From the NCBI GenBank assembly GCA_029937335.1, contig JAPYQD010000048.1, forward strand, positions 1 through 6,135: 6,135 nucleotides of DNA. Reading direction: 5' to 3'. Under the pieces are notes generated by a model. That model worked only from the letters and a program-made list of their open reading frames with translations. It had not been told where the DNA came from and searched no databases. Origin of the DNA: Gammaproteobacteria bacterium. Its GTDB lineage: Bacteria > Pseudomonadota > Gammaproteobacteria > PS1 > Pseudothioglobaceae. Shown one piece after another: positions 1-6,046 of the stretch (within the stretch, counting starts at the first letter, position 1; every line of letters begins with the position of its first letter). The position numbers and the translations under genes are program-made.

Positions 1-191
1 TCGTCTAATTCAGTTCTATTTCTTAAGATATTAAGGAATAGATTGGAAAAAAATGCTTTGGAAATCTTACCTTCTTTCTGGTTGAGGAACTGCTGCTCAA
101 TTTGCAACACTTCACCACCTGATACTAGGTACTGATACAGGGCTTGGACAACACGCTCACGAGAGCGTTGCTTTGAAGTTTTATATGCCAT
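1..191 (-). CDS. nusB: Transcription antitermination factor NusB, N-terminal part (truncated by window edge)
   Basis: The reading frame starts with ATG at 191 and stays open for 63 codons to the left edge, so the C-terminal half is outside the window. The translation begins MAYKTSKQRSRERVVQALYQ, a typical NusB opening: a basic N-terminus followed by the first amphipathic helix (R-x-R-x-x-x-V-Q-A-L-Y-Q). The later segment KISKAFFSNLFLNILRN fits the next helices. NusB is a small all-helical cytoplasmic protein that, with NusE (ribosomal protein S10), binds boxA RNA and supports antitermination on rRNA operons. Its ATG lies 2 bases after the ribH stop (TAA-CG-ATG) with no evident Shine-Dalgarno sequence, which suggests translation coupled to ribH. 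The ribH-nusB order is common in proteobacteria and supports the call. No defect is seen in the visible part. Confidence 0.9.
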   Translation of the reverse strand, partial: MAYKTSKQRSRERVVQALYQYLVSGGEVLQIEQQFLNQKEGKISKAFFSNLFLNILRNRTELD

Positions 192-193
192 CG

Positions 194-700
194 TTAAAAG
201 GCTTGAGTGTCAGCTTGCTTCATCAAATAAAGCATTTCAATCATGGCCATGGTGGCCTCTTCACCCTTGTTACCCTTGTAGCCACCCGCCCTACCGATGG
301 TTTGATCCATGTTGGAAGTGGTTAGTACACCAAAAGCAGTAGGAATTTCGTACTGGTAAGATACATCAGCAACACCACGAGCACACTCATTACAGACAAA
401 ATCAAAGTGTGGGGTTTCGCCATTAATTACAGCACCCAAAGTGACAATACCGTCATACAGATTTTCACCAGCTGATTTTTGCGCCGCTAGACGCTTAGCC
501 AATAGTGGAATCTCAAAGGCGCCTGGTGCATAAAATACGTTAACGTTGTTTTTATTAATGCCGTATTTGACTAAGGTTTCATGTGCTGCCGCTAATAGTT
601 TATCACCAATATCTTGATAAAAATAACCCACAATAATAGCCACTTTAGCATTGACTAAAAAATCTTGATTGGCATCGCGATCAAATTTAAATTCCATCAT
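194..700 (-). CDS. ribH: 6,7-dimethyl-8-ribityllumazine synthase (RibH)
   Basis: Penultimate enzyme of riboflavin synthesis: it condenses 5-amino-6-ribitylaminouracil with 3,4-dihydroxy-2-butanone 4-phosphate to give lumazine, in the cytoplasm. At 168 residues it has normal family length. Family blocks are present in order: PGAFEIP (about 59-65), the GxVIxGxTxHFDxV block (about 89-102) with the conserved catalytic His98, FGVLTT (123-128), and the phosphate-binding RAG..GNKG block (137-146) with Arg137. The N-terminal substrate-stacking motif usually reads RFN; here it is YFY (26-28), keeping Phe27. As I recall, a Tyr after this Phe also occurs in some alphaproteobacterial RibH proteins, so it need not be a defect. 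Two adjacent ATGs (700 and 697) compete; Shine-Dalgarno spacing favours the second, giving 167 residues. The gene lies 5 bases after the ribBX-type gene and 2 bases before nusB. Confidence 0.95.
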   Translation of the reverse strand: MMEFKFDRDANQDFLVNAKVAIIVGYFYQDIGDKLLAAAHETLVKYGINKNNVNVFYAPGAFEIPLLAKRLAAQKSAGENLYDGIVTLGAVINGETPHFDFVCNECARGVADVSYQYEIPTAFGVLTTSNMDQTIGRAGGYKGNKGEEATMAMIEMLYLMKQADTQAF

Positions 701-702
701 TT

Positions 703-707
703 TCCTT
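703..707 (-). promoter_or_regulatory. Shine-Dalgarno site of ribH, overlapping the upstream stop codon
   Basis: On the minus strand the junction reads TAAGGAAAATGATG. The AAGGA core shares its first two bases with the TAA stop of the upstream ribBX-type gene. It is 2 bases from the first ATG (700) but 5 bases from the second (697), so the second ATG is the better start. A terminating ribosome would cover this site, so re-initiation is likely. Confidence 0.6.
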
Positions 708-1782
708 ATTTTTGGGTGTCAACGTATTCAACCACTTCCAAGCCAAAACCTTTAAGACCATGTAGTTTTCTAGGGCTGCCTAAAATTCTCATCTTCTTAA
801 CGCCTAGATCAGACAAAATCTGCGCACCGACGCCGTAGGTTTTAATATCGTCGCCGCCATTGTCTCGAACTGTAGAATCAATATTTTGTAGGATTGATTT
901 ATCCGTTTGTTTTCTTAACAATAAGAACACACCGTTGTCTGATTTAGCAATATGCTTTAGCGCTGATTCGACACCAAAACTTGGGCTAGCCTCATGCAAT
1001 ACATCCTTAAAAGTGTCTTCCATGTGTACACGCACACAAGTTATACCGTCATCAGTAACCTCCCCTTTAACCAAGGCCAGATGGGTCTCATTGTGAATAC
1101 TGTCTAGGAATGAAACCATTCTAAAGGTTGCATGCTCGGTTTTAAATTCACGCTCATTAATGCGCTCAATGGTTTTTTCATTTTCAACACGGTAAGAGAT
1201 TAAATCTTCAATTGTGCCCCATCTAATATCGTGCTTTTTGGCAAAAATTTCTAAATCATCACGGCGTGCCATAGTGCCATCTTCATTAAGGATTTCAACA
1301 ATGACTGAGGCTGGCTCATAACCTGCTAGACGTGCAAGATCACAACCAGCTTCAGTATGCCCAGCACGAATCAGTACGCCGCCAGGTTGTGCCATTAAAG
1401 GGAAAATGTGACCCGGCTGTACAATATCAGCAGGTGTTGCGTCTTTTGCCACTGCATCCAAAACGGTCTTGGCTCTATCTGCAGCTGAAATACCCGTGGT
1501 CACACCCTCTACAGCTTCGATAGAAACCGTAAAGTTAGTACCATTAGCATCGTTATTTTGCGCCACCATAAGTGGCAAGTTAAGTTGTTTACAACGCTCT
1601 TGGGTTAGGGTCAAGCAAATCAAGCCACGACCATGAGTTGCCATGAAATTAATGTCTTCTTTGGTACAAGTAGCCGCAGGAATAATCAAATCGCCTTCGT
1701 TCTCACGATCTTCATCATCCATCAAGATAATCATCTTGCCTTGTTTGTAGTCTTCTAAGATTTCTTCAATCGTTGCTTTCAT
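706..1782 (-). CDS. ribBX: 3,4-dihydroxy-2-butanone-4-phosphate synthase with degenerate GTP cyclohydrolase II-like C-terminal domain (RibBX type; often annotated ribBA)
   Basis: Residues 1-200 form a complete RibB domain, which turns ribulose 5-phosphate into 3,4-dihydroxy-2-butanone 4-phosphate plus formate. It shows the acidic DDEDRENEGDL loop (22-32), THGRGLICL (49-57), GTNFTVSIEA (81-90), TGISAADRAKTV (96-107), the PGHIFPL..QPGGVLIRAGHTEA segment (123-145) and EILNEDGTMARRDDL (163-177). Residues from about 208 to 354 resemble GTP cyclohydrolase II (RibA), for example in VRVH (250-253) and YGVGAQILSDLGVKKMR. However, the three zinc cysteines are replaced, aligning with Asp256, Pro267 and Phe269, and the central catalytic stretch is missing, so this half should not have RibA activity. 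This matches the described proteobacterial RibBX fusion. The ATG overlaps the ribE stop by one base (TAATG) and lacks a clear Shine-Dalgarno site, implying coupling to ribE. Automatic annotation would probably call it bifunctional RibBA, which I think is wrong for the second activity. Confidence 0.92.
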   Translation of the reverse strand: MKATIEEILEDYKQGKMIILMDDEDRENEGDLIIPAATCTKEDINFMATHGRGLICLTLTQERCKQLNLPLMVAQNNDANGTNFTVSIEAVEGVTTGISAADRAKTVLDAVAKDATPADIVQPGHIFPLMAQPGGVLIRAGHTEAGCDLARLAGYEPASVIVEILNEDGTMARRDDLEIFAKKHDIRWGTIEDLISYRVENEKTIERINEREFKTEHATFRMVSFLDSIHNETHLALVKGEVTDDGITCVRVHMEDTFKDVLHEASPSFGVESALKHIAKSDNGVFLLLRKQTDKSILQNIDSTVRDNGGDDIKTYGVGAQILSDLGVKKMRILGSPRKLHGLKGFGLEVVEYVDTQK

Positions 1783-2381
1783 TATGATTTGTTATTGTTT
1801 AATAATTGTTCAAGGTGTCTGGCAATTAAATCAACCTCAAGGTTGACTTGGTTGCCTATATTAAGCAACCCTAGTGTTGTTGCTGTTAATGTATGTGGCA
1901 CAATGTTGACATCAAATACGTTAGCATCAATACTGTTAACTGTTAAGCTCACACCATTAATGGTGATTGAGCCTTTTCTAGCAATGTATTTTACCAAATT
2001 CTGCGGGGCGCTTATTTTAAAACGCGTTGACTCACCCTGGATAGTTCTATCTACTACCTCACCCTGTCCATCGACATGACCACTCACTAGATGACCATCA
2101 ATACCTTGATTGAGCCTCAAAGCTTTTTCAAGATTAATATCATCACCCACAGATAAATCGCCAAAAATAGAGCAATCTAGCGTTTCTTGAGAGAGATCTG
2201 CTTTAAAACTGTTGTCGCTAATTTCAATCGCCGTTAAGCACACACCATTCACAGCAATACTATCACCAATCGCAACATTGGAAAAATCTAGCTCGCTTGA
2301 GGCAAAACTCAACACCGCACCTTTATCGTGCATGTCTTTAGTTTTGATTTGACCAATGGCTTGAATAATGCCTGTGAACAT
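1782..2381 (-). CDS. ribE: Riboflavin synthase, alpha chain (RibE; RibC in E. coli naming)
   Basis: Final step of riboflavin synthesis: dismutation of two lumazine molecules to riboflavin and the ribitylaminouracil that RibH re-uses. The 199 residues form the two tandem lumazine-binding beta-barrels of the family. Barrel 1 begins with the invariant MFTGII and contains SIAVNGVCLTA (41-51); barrel 2 begins near GHLVSGHVDGQGEV (96-109) and contains SITINGVSLTV (138-148) and the PHTLTATTLG block (162-171). Residues Phe2, Ser41, Cys48 and Thr50 fall at the same numbers as in the E. coli enzyme, and Ser145 and Thr147 fill the second-barrel positions. Length is near the usual 200-215. The start is fixed by MFTGII. 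It lies 36 bases after the yihY stop, the widest gap in the operon, without a recognisable Shine-Dalgarno sequence. That gap is too short for an FMN riboswitch, and only poorly spaced promoter-like hexamers are visible in it. Confidence 0.96.
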   Translation of the reverse strand: MFTGIIQAIGQIKTKDMHDKGAVLSFASSELDFSNVAIGDSIAVNGVCLTAIEISDNSFKADLSQETLDCSIFGDLSVGDDINLEKALRLNQGIDGHLVSGHVDGQGEVVDRTIQGESTRFKISAPQNLVKYIARKGSITINGVSLTVNSIDANVFDVNIVPHTLTATTLGLLNIGNQVNLEVDLIARHLEQLLNNNKS

Positions 2382-2417
2382 ATAAATTTAACTATATTAA
2401 AGTTTGCTAATTTTACG

Positions 2418-3209
2418 CTAATTGTCGAGTTTGACCAACTCTTTGTTTTCAAAGCAATAACAAAAGCTAGCCCCTAGCAATACGATTATCCATGCTAAGT
2501 AAACCCATAACATAACCAACAACAGTATCGATAAAGTACCGTAAATCAACTCGTATACGGGGAAATATTGAATATAGGCAAACATGGCATACTTAATAAT
2601 TTCTAAACCTATTGCTGCAATCACACCGGCTTTAAGCGCATTACTAAAACGTACACTCTCTAGCGGAACGGCATAATACAAAATTGCAAAACCTAGACTG
2701 GATAAGACAAATGGCGCTATGAATGGCGCATAACCCGCCATTGGTAGTTGATTAAAAAGTTCTAAGGCCATCACATAAGAACTAAAGAATAACGAGGCAC
2801 CAACAAAAATTGGCCCTAAAAATAAGACGAATAAGTAAGAAATTAAACCCTGCATCCAGTGACGATGATGTGCGTCATGCCACATTGAATTCACGCGCTT
2901 ATCTACTTCATATAAAAGCAACATCCCCGCAAATACCAAAAAACCAGAGGTTAGCCCTTTGAGTGACTGCGCTTGTACGATAAATTGTTGAATATAGTCT
3001 TTGGCCGCATCGTAATTTTGCGGCAACAACTGTGTGAACAAAAATTGTTCTAGGTGTTGTTGTAGATCAGCAAAATAAGGAGAGAGAGAAAAAACACTTA
3101 AACCTAATGCCAGGCCAGGCACAATGGCAAACAAAGTATCGAATGACAGTATTGCAGCGGAATCAAAGCCTTGACGCTTAACAAACCTTTTCAATACTGC
3201 TGCAATCAT
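2418..3209 (-). CDS. yihY: YihY/BrkB family inner-membrane protein
   Basis: A 263-residue polytopic membrane protein of the YihY/virulence factor BrkB family; the molecular function of the family is not established. Hydrophobic segments lie at about 18-44, 86-102, 122-149, 160-182, 194-213 and 224-252, giving about six membrane helices. Family hallmarks are the N-terminal LSFDTLFAIVPGLAL segment (21-35), KGLTSGFLVFAGMLLLYEVD followed by K-R-V-N-S-M-W (84-110), and the C-terminal YELIYGTLSILLLVMLWVYL (219-238) ending in a W-I-I-V-L-L-G-A motif. It is somewhat shorter than the E. coli protein (about 290 residues), mainly at the termini. Asp24 inside the first hydrophobic segment is an uncommon choice. 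The ATG follows the ybiT stop after one base (TAA-A-ATG) with AAGGA four bases upstream, so translation is probably coupled. Its link to the neighbouring riboflavin genes is unknown; shared transcription is the only sign of one. Confidence 0.88.
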   Translation of the reverse strand: MIAAVLKRFVKRQGFDSAAILSFDTLFAIVPGLALGLSVFSLSPYFADLQQHLEQFLFTQLLPQNYDAAKDYIQQFIVQAQSLKGLTSGFLVFAGMLLLYEVDKRVNSMWHDAHHRHWMQGLISYLFVLFLGPIFVGASLFFSSYVMALELFNQLPMAGYAPFIAPFVLSSLGFAILYYAVPLESVRFSNALKAGVIAAIGLEIIKYAMFAYIQYFPVYELIYGTLSILLLVMLWVYLAWIIVLLGASFCYCFENKELVKLDN

Positions 3210-3210
3210 T

Positions 3211-4797
3211 TTATCCTTGTGATTTTAAGTAGTCCTCATAGTTGCCAGAATAGTAATGCATGCCATCTTCTTTAAGCTCTACAACTTTAGTAGATAATGA
3301 TGAAACAAACTCTCTATCGTGACTGACAAAGATAAGTGTACCCTCATAATTATCCAGTGCAAGGTTAAGTGCCTCGATTGATTCCATATCCAAGTGGTTA
3401 GTTGGCTCATCCATCACCAATACATTTGGTTTTTGTAACATCAACTTACCAAATAACATTCTGCCTTTTTCACCACCAGAAAGTGATTTAACACTCTTAA
3501 TGATATCATTCTTGCCAAATAGCATTTTTCCAAGAATACCACGCATCGCTTGAATGTCATCTTTCTCACTCTTGAATTGACTCATCCAGTCTAATACCGT
3601 CATATCCTTCTCAAAATCAGCAGTATTATCCTGTGCGTAATAGCCAATATTTGAATTTTCACTCCACTTAATTTTGCCTTTATCAGCTTTTATCTCACCA
3701 ACTAAAGTACGTAGTAAGGTGGTTTTACCAATACCATTTTGACCAATGATAGCCACGCGCTCACCGACTTCAAATAAGAAACCGATGTCTTTTAAGACCT
3801 CAACACCATCGAAACTTTTTGCCAATCCTTCCACTTCTAATATATTTCTATGGAGTTTGTTTTCTTGATTAAAGATAATGTACGGGCTTACCCTTGAAGA
3901 GGGTTTAATATCATTAAGCTCAATTTTTTCAAGTTGCTTTTGACGTGATGTTGCTTGCTTAGCTTTAGAAGCATTTGAAGAAAAGCGAGAGACAAAATGC
4001 TTAAGCTCTTTAATCTTAGCTTCTTTCTTAGCATTATCCGTTTGCATTTTTTCCTGAATAGCCGTTGCAGCAATCATAAATTGATCGTAATTACCTGGGA
4101 AAGTATTCAGTGCACCGTAATCCAAATCAGACATGTGGGTACATACGCCATTTAAGAAATGCCTATCGTGAGAAATGATCACCATCGTAGCTTTGCGCTC
4201 ATTTAAAACATCAACCAACCAACTAATAGAATTGATATCCAAGTTGTTGGTTGGCTCATCTAATAACAAGATTTCAGGATCAGAGAATAATGCTTGAGCA
4301 AGCAAAATACGTAGCTTCCAACCAGGGGCAATCTCACTCATTAAGCCGTAATGTTGCTCCTCAGGAATATCCAGCCCAAGTAACAACTCGCTAGCAGAAG
4401 ACTCGGCCATATAGCCATCCATCTCGGCAAATTCCATTTCTAATTCACCGACCTTAATGCCGTCTTCGTCACTCATTTCTGGCAAAGCATAAATACGGTC
4501 TCTTTCTTTTTTAACTTTCCAAAGCTTTTCGTGACCCATGATCACTGTATCAACGACACGGAATTCCTCATAAGCAAATTGATCCTGGCGCAAAACGCCC
4601 AATCGCTCACCATCACTAATACTTACCGTACCATTAGAAGGCGCTAACTCACCCGTTAAGATTTTCATGAAAGTTGATTTACCACAACCGTTTGCGCCAA
4701 TTAAGCCGTAGCGATTACCACCTTGGAATTTGATAGAAATATTTTCAAATAAAGGTTTTTCACCAAATTGCATGGTGATATTGGCAGTAGAAATCAT
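3211..4797 (-). CDS. ybiT: ABC-F family ATPase, YbiT type
   Basis: A soluble twin-ATPase protein without membrane segments, of the ABC-F family of ribosome-associated translation factors. Its 528 residues follow E. coli YbiT (about 530) almost block for block. Domain 1 has Walker A GANGCGKST (34-42), the degenerate signature APGWKLR (157-163), Walker B plus D-loop LLLDEPTNNLD (177-187) and the H-loop SHDRHF (209-214). The inter-domain linker (about 240-310) is strongly basic and charged, including SRFSSNASKAKQATSR (270-285). Domain 2 has Walker A GQNGIGKTT (352-360), a canonical LSGGEKGR (439-446), VMDEPTNHLD (461-470) and SHDRE (492-496). The non-canonical first signature is normal for YbiT and not a defect. 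ABC-F proteins bind the ribosomal E site and modulate elongation; YbiT's precise role is less settled. The ATG is supported by the N-terminal match to YbiT and follows a good promoter by about 30 bases, but lacks a Shine-Dalgarno sequence. It is the first gene of the leftward operon. Confidence 0.95.
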   Translation of the reverse strand: MISTANITMQFGEKPLFENISIKFQGGNRYGLIGANGCGKSTFMKILTGELAPSNGTVSISDGERLGVLRQDQFAYEEFRVVDTVIMGHEKLWKVKKERDRIYALPEMSDEDGIKVGELEMEFAEMDGYMAESSASELLLGLDIPEEQHYGLMSEIAPGWKLRILLAQALFSDPEILLLDEPTNNLDINSISWLVDVLNERKATMVIISHDRHFLNGVCTHMSDLDYGALNTFPGNYDQFMIAATAIQEKMQTDNAKKEAKIKELKHFVSRFSSNASKAKQATSRQKQLEKIELNDIKPSSRVSPYIIFNQENKLHRNILEVEGLAKSFDGVEVLKDIGFLFEVGERVAIIGQNGIGKTTLLRTLVGEIKADKGKIKWSENSNIGYYAQDNTADFEKDMTVLDWMSQFKSEKDDIQAMRGILGKMLFGKNDIIKSVKSLSGGEKGRMLFGKLMLQKPNVLVMDEPTNHLDMESIEALNLALDNYEGTLIFVSHDREFVSSLSTKVVELKEDGMHYYSGNYEDYLKSQG

Positions 4798-4826
4798 AAT
4801 GGCTGGGCAAATTTACAAAAAGCAAC

Positions 4827-4855
4827 ATTATCCCCTAATCACGATAAAAGCTCAA
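4827..4855 (-). promoter_or_regulatory. Predicted sigma-70 promoter of the ybiT-yihY-rib-nusB operon
   Basis: On the minus strand a -35 element TTGAGC (4850-4855, four of six consensus bases including TTGA) is followed after exactly 17 bases by a -10 element GATAAT (4827-4832, five of six). Transcription would start near 4820, leaving a leader of about 23 bases before the ybiT ATG. No other pair on this strand within 4798-4915 fits as well. This rests on pattern matching only. Confidence 0.6.
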
Positions 4856-4874
4856 CTATTAGCCATTGCTTTTA
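4845..4874. repeat. Inverted repeat in the divergent promoter region (possible operator)
   Basis: TAAAAGC at 4845-4851 is matched by its exact reverse complement GCTTTTA at 4868-4874, with 16 bases between. A second pair, CCCTAA (4833-4838) and TTAGGG (4872-4877), has the same orientation, so the right arm GCTTTTAGGG has its complement split in two on the left. The left arm overlaps the -35 element of the operon promoter, and the right arm abuts the TATAAA ahead of ftsW. The position suits a regulator binding site, but a 7-base match in AT-rich DNA can easily arise by chance. Confidence 0.3.
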
Positions 4875-4877
4875 GGG

Positions 4878-4890
4878 TATAAAATATAAG
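4878..4890 (+). promoter_or_regulatory. Possible -10 region of an ftsW promoter
   Basis: The stretch TATAAAATATAAG offers overlapping -10-like hexamers (TATAAA at 4878, TAAAAT at 4880, TATAAG at 4885), 25 to 35 bases before the ftsW start. No convincing -35 hexamer lies at the right distance. A promoter is expected here because ftsW is divergent from its left neighbour and has no gene upstream on its own strand. Confidence 0.4.
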
Positions 4891-4915
4891 TTCTTTAGTT
4901 ATTCACATTACAAGC

Positions 4916-6046
4916 TTGATATTCAATAAAACCGGACAATCTCCCGATAAAAAATTACTCATTACTATTTTAGTTTTGATGGCCTTTGGTTTAATCATGA
5001 CTTTTTCTGCCTCTGCACACCTTGAGGGAACGCCAAAAGTTATTAAACAAGGGATTTATATTGGTCTCGGCCTTATTGCAGGTTTTTTTGTTTTGAAAAC
5101 GCCAATTTCATTTTTTAAAAAACACTCTGGTATTGCTTTTATTGTGACACTCATATTACTAACATTGGTATTTATTCCTTATATTGGTGCTGGAAAAATT
5201 GGTGGTTCGTATCGCTGGATCAATGTTGGGTTGTTCAATTTTCAACCTTCTGAAATGATGAAATTAGCCATGATTTTATTTATGGCTGGTTTCTTAATCC
5301 GTCAAGAAAAAGAAGTGACTGGGTCTTTAACCGGTATAGGAAAAACCTTGATTATTGTTGCCTCATCTGGCCTATTAACAATGCTAGAAACTGATTTAGG
5401 CGCCACTATTATTATCACGCTTACCGCACTTGGTATGTTATTTATTGCAGGCTCCTTTTTCAAGGAGTCACTTATGGCTGTTGCAGCCCTTTTAGGTGGG
5501 TTTAGTATTTATATTTATGTTTTTGACCCTGTTAGATTAGAAAGAGCACTCTCATTTTGGTTAAATGATTTATGGGGAAAAGACGGTGTCCATCAAACTA
5601 AACAAGCCTTAATTGGTATTGGTAGAGGGGATTGGACGGGTACAGGGCTAGGCGCTGGTATTCAAAAATACACTAAATTACCTGAGTCTCATACTGACAT
5701 GATTTTTGCAATTATTGGTGAAGAACTTGGTGTTATTGGCATGTTGTTTGTTTTGTTTAGTTTTGCCTATATTATTAACAAAGGCTTTAACATCGCCAAA
5801 GAAGCACTTAAACACGGTAGAAAATACAGCTCTTATGTGGCGTTTGGAATATGTACTTGGTTCTCAATGCAAGTCGGTGTCAATATTGCGATGAATCTTG
5901 GTTTGATGCCAATCAAAGGCTTTACATTACCACTGATCAGTTATGGCGGCAGTAGTATGATTTTTTCTATTATTGCCTTAGCAATCATTCTTAGAATCGA
6001 CATGGAAAACAGATCGCCATATAGCAAACAAAGAGATTATGTCTAA
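4916..6046 (+). CDS. ftsW: FtsW, SEDS-family peptidoglycan glycosyltransferase of the divisome
   Basis: Polytopic inner-membrane SEDS protein that polymerises lipid II at the septum together with FtsI. The 376 residues contain about ten hydrophobic segments and the family motifs: TFSAS at the end of helix 1 (29-33), YRWINVG (99-105), FQPSEMMKLA (109-118), ETDLGA (158-163), the HQTKQALIGIGRGDWTGTGL stretch and KLPESHTDMIFAIIGEELG (255-273), and PIKGFTLPLISYGGSS (332-347). Asp261 in the PESHTD motif corresponds to the catalytic Asp of SEDS enzymes. The following murG gene favours FtsW over its paralogue RodA. The only plausible start is TTG at 4916: no in-frame ATG or GTG start lies between it and the upstream stop at 4880, and the first internal ATG (4979) falls inside helix 1. 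No Shine-Dalgarno site is visible. The cytoplasmic N-terminus is about 12 residues, much shorter than in E. coli FtsW (about 414 residues in all). The 3' end overlaps murG by 8 bases. Confidence 0.93.
   Translation: MIFNKTGQSPDKKLLITILVLMAFGLIMTFSASAHLEGTPKVIKQGIYIGLGLIAGFFVLKTPISFFKKHSGIAFIVTLILLTLVFIPYIGAGKIGGSYRWINVGLFNFQPSEMMKLAMILFMAGFLIRQEKEVTGSLTGIGKTLIIVASSGLLTMLETDLGATIIITLTALGMLFIAGSFFKESLMAVAALLGGFSIYIYVFDPVRLERALSFWLNDLWGKDGVHQTKQALIGIGRGDWTGTGLGAGIQKYTKLPESHTDMIFAIIGEELGVIGMLFVLFSFAYIINKGFNIAKEALKHGRKYSSYVAFGICTWFSMQVGVNIAMNLGLMPIKGFTLPLISYGGSSMIFSIIALAIILRIDMENRSPYSKQRDYV

Noticed and set aside
860..1523. Plus-strand open frames at 860-1096 and 1332-1523
   Set aside because: Both lie opposite the well-conserved ribBX-type gene and their translations show no recognisable domain; they are shadows of the real coding frame.
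1789..2079. Plus-strand 96-codon open frame opposite ribE
   Set aside because: ribE is intact and conserved over this whole stretch on the other strand; the plus-strand translation resembles no protein I know.
2382..2417. FMN riboswitch ahead of ribE
   Set aside because: The gap is 36 bases, far shorter than an FMN riboswitch, and shows none of its conserved pairing.
2382..2423. Internal promoter before ribE (TCGACA with TAATAT)
   Set aside because: The two hexamers are 23 bases apart, too far for a standard sigma-70 promoter.
3888..4073. Minus-strand 61-codon frame inside ybiT
   Set aside because: It is a Lys/Leu-rich out-of-frame product of the basic linker of the ABC-F protein, with no independent start signal.
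4309..4330. Apparently broken ABC signature (APGWK) in the first ATPase domain of ybiT
   Set aside because: E. coli YbiT has the same sequence at this place, so it is a subfamily trait and not decay.
5706..5894. Plus-strand 62-codon frame inside ftsW
   Set aside because: It is an alternate frame within a conserved membrane-protein gene; its hydrophobic look follows from the T-rich codons.
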